Below are positions 63,201-64,000 of a stretch of 64,000 nt of DNA, piece after piece. The translations under genes were made by a program, and so were the position numbers. Under the pieces are notes generated by a model, which saw only the letters and a program-made list of their open reading frames with translations, had not been told where the DNA came from and ran no database searches. How positions within the stretch are numbered: position 1 is the first letter of the stretch; each line of letters starts with the position of its first letter. Source of the stretch: Albidovulum litorale (GTDB taxonomy: Bacteria; Pseudomonadota; Alphaproteobacteria; Rhodobacterales; Rhodobacteraceae); the NCBI RefSeq assembly GCF_025751495.1, contig NZ_JAOWKZ010000002.1, forward strand, positions 912,001-976,000. The letters run 5' to 3'.

Positions 63201-63464
63201 CCCGATCAGGCGGATGAGGATGCCTTTTGCGCCCGACAGTGTCTGTTCGACATAGGTGTCGACCGACAGGGGATGCCGCAGCGCCACGAGGTTCGCCAGC
63301 CGCACGGTCGGCAGACCGCCCGCCGCCCGATGCCAGCCCGCCGCGAAAGCGCCAAGGTCGCTGTCGGAAAACGACAGCACCACCAGTTCGGCCGGGTCCT
63401 GACCCAGGTCGAACGGGGTGTCCGTTTCCTCCAGCCCATGGCTTTCGCGGAAGACGACGTGCAT
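60222..63464 (-). CDS. cobN: Cobaltochelatase large subunit
   Basis: A 1080-residue CobN/magnesium chelatase H-type subunit that binds hydrogenobyrinate a,c-diamide and inserts Co2+ with CobS and CobT, which are not in the window. Motifs: RLIGGESYWPYGL, FYRSYLTSADTDPVDALI, ALIHIGAHGTLEWLPGKSVA, YPFIVNDPGEAAQAKRRIGA, VIDLWGSATMRTAGEEFAMA and the C-terminal NPNWADGMMRHGFRGAAEI. It is shorter than the roughly 1270-residue Pseudomonas denitrificans protein, but the conserved C-terminal blocks are complete. Confidence 0.94.
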   Translation of the reverse strand: MHVVFRESHGLEETDTPFDLGQDPAELVVLSFSDSDLGAFAAGWHRAAGGLPTVRLANLVALRHPLSVDTYVEQTLSGAKGILIRLIGGESYWPYGLAQVQDLARRNGIALAILPADGREDARLDALSTLPKSTLRRLQALCDAGGAVAAQAALQQMALAAGLYAGPVIGDKTVPGFGWYLPGKGVAPAPEVSDQPLAVVTFYRSYLTSADTDPVDALIAALEKRGFAAIGAYAASLKDPAAAAWLRAELARLAPAAVVNATAFSAKGTDGSASPLDAAGCPVFQVALSTARKKDWAEAERGLSPADLAMHVVLPEVDGRIFAGVASFKSPGKKDPDLQFSRFAHRADPDRIAAVADRVVGWHRLSTTPAPDRSVALVLSTYPGKTHQLAHAVGLDALASAEGILAALADGNHYVKVGENLGHSLTAETLEWPVSAYTDTVSTLSAPLKDALFAAWGDPATDPSVTDGHFRFHAIRRSKAIVALQPERGEATTRGDDYHDLSRTPRHAYVAFYLWLRSQGLHALIHIGAHGTLEWLPGKSVALSAECWPEALTGPLPVIYPFIVNDPGEAAQAKRRIGAVTIGHLPPPLVESNLPEDLNRLERLLDEYSTADGLDPARRDRLIAAIREEARGHGVEDDLGISQDASPAEAITRIDRFVCDIKESQYGDGLHIFGTGQCGVEERAGLLAALNGKRVEAGPSGSPFRGRSDVLPTGRNLFTTDPRAVPSRAAHAQGVKLAEELLRRHLQDHGDWPKSLVIDLWGSATMRTAGEEFAMALHLAGLSPKWDEGSERVSGFEVIPLALLRRPRIDVTLRVSGLFRDVFPGLAQLFEAAARALAEREEAPEDNPYLRASPRVFGPKPGLYGVAMGEAIEDYGPDGQRAAGEAWLSGSEWAIDASGASHPARAALEEQVKGADGFVHIQDLAETDLLLASDYAAHEGGFAAAVARLGGEAPALYHLDATRPDAPRARTLCEEIGRVVRARAANPNWADGMMRHGFRGAAEIAATLDHMAAFAHLARAVPPHLFDLYHEATLGRDQVVAFMQAENPAALQAMRDRFAALRDAGLWITRRNSIAMEAGQ

Positions 63465-63470
63465 TACGGA

Positions 63471-64000
63471 TCAGGCCCCTACGGTTTCCGGCACCAGAAC
63501 CGCGCGGATAGCGGCCGGATCGACATCGTGATGTTCTCCGATGACAACCAGCTTAGAGGCGCGGGGAGTATCGCCCCACGGCTTGTCGTATTGCGCGCGG
63601 ATGCGCGTCCCGACGGCCTGCACCAGCATGCGCATCGGCTTGCCAGTGACCGCGACATAACCCTTCACGCGAAGGATGTTCTGCTCCTCGGCAAGGCGGG
63701 TGATCGCCGCCTTCAGCGCCTCGGGATCGGTGACTTCCGGCAGGTCGATGACGACGGTGTCGAAATCGTCATGTTCATGATCGTCGTGGCCGTCATGGTG
63801 CGAGGGGCGAGCGTCGAGATCGTCCTCGGCGGCGGCGTTCAATCCGAGGATCACAGCGGGGTCGATGCGGCCCTCCTCCATGGCGAGGATCGGCAGCTTG
63901 CGCGGGGCTTCGGCCTCGATCACCGCCTTGGCGGCGGCCAGTCCCGCCTCACCCGCCAGATCGGCCTTCGACAGAAGCACGATATCGGCGCAGGAGATCT
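63471..64000 (-). CDS. cobW: CobW GTPase (N-terminal part outside window)
   Basis: The C-terminal part, about 176 codons, of a CobW-type metallochaperone GTPase; the frame stays open to the window edge (ISCADIVLLSKADL, the G4-region SKAD), so the GTG at 63980 is internal. A His/Asp-rich stretch HHDGHDDHEHDD lies in the linker before the CobW_C domain, which ends VVIGEHHDVD. CobW proteins deliver metal, here probably cobalt to the CobN chelatase encoded 6 bases downstream. Confidence 0.9.
   Translation of the reverse strand, partial: ISCADIVLLSKADLAGEAGLAAAKAVIEAEAPRKLPILAMEEGRIDPAVILGLNAAAEDDLDARPSHHDGHDDHEHDDFDTVVIDLPEVTDPEALKAAITRLAEEQNILRVKGYVAVTGKPMRMLVQAVGTRIRAQYDKPWGDTPRASKLVVIGEHHDVDPAAIRAVLVPETVGA

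Noticed and set aside
1-64000. CRISPR arrays, rRNA genes, intact insertion sequences or prophage
   Set aside because: No regularly spaced repeats, rRNA-like stretches, transposase genes or phage structural genes were found on reading through.

Overview
The window is GC-rich bacterial chromosome, almost certainly from an alphaproteobacterium of the order Rhodobacterales (Roseobacter/Paracoccus/Rhodobacter relatives). Supporting signs are a RegA/PrrA-type regulator with its phosphoacceptor at Asp63 beside an HvrA-like H-NS protein, a LysR gene and ahcY; a DinB with an N-terminal zinc ribbon; the hemY-like/COG4223/hemD block divergent from tsaD and gpsA; and an aerobic (cobG/cobN) cobalamin pathway. 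About 70 protein genes, two tRNAs and one riboswitch can be supported. The first and last genes run off the window.

Layout. (1) 1-8454: a complete Dpp/Opp-type ABC importer (binding protein, two permeases, two ATPases) in one tightly overlapping operon with an amidohydrolase and a C69-type dipeptidase: import of a peptide or amide, then hydrolysis. (2) 8536-15774: housekeeping and stress genes (CDGSH Fe-S protein, SPFH/NfeD pair, Nudix, dinB, N-formylglutamate amidohydrolase-like protein, tRNA-Val, rpmJ, SixA-like phosphatase, a cysteine-free caspase-fold protein). (3) 15875-25932: a spermidine/putrescine-type ABC importer in one leftward operon with a GT1 glycosyltransferase, three paralogous cupins and an aldehyde dehydrogenase; divergent from it are a GntR regulator with two winged-helix domains and a second paralogous GT1 enzyme. 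I know of no described pathway with this combination. (4) 26174-35765: a decayed genomic island inserted at the 3' end of tRNA-Thr(CGT). It carries a second Dpp-type importer, a carbamoyl-amino-acid hydrolase, a DUF1028 protein and a GntR regulator. The integrase is reduced to its first codons, fused to the tail of a ParE toxin.

(5) 35862-43381: conserved core genes (hemY-like, COG4223, hemD, tsaD, gpsA, YciI, EVE, DUF1761, DUF2853). (6) 43551-49544: ahcY, a secreted protein, an HD hydrolase, DUF1127, LysR, hvrA-like and regA genes, resembling the Rhodobacter capsulatus reg/hvr/ahcY locus without regB and senC, followed by an orphan LacI regulator. (7) 49549-64000: a near-complete aerobic cobalamin (corrin ring) cluster: cobF, cbtA and cbtB behind a cobalamin riboswitch; DUF1636, cobA, cobB, cobM, cobE, cobL; divergent cobK; cobJ, cobI, cobH, cobG, cobN, cobW. 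It covers uroporphyrinogen III to hydrogenobyrinate a,c-diamide and the large cobaltochelatase subunit. cobS, cobT and the nucleotide-loop genes are not here.

The recurring theme of the left half is import of nitrogenous organic compounds followed by amide, peptide or aldehyde processing. Each of the three importers has a GC-rich intercistronic hairpin directly after its binding-protein gene. Starts were chosen by ribosome-binding site, overlap with the upstream stop, and the usual N-terminus of the family; several are GTG or TTG.
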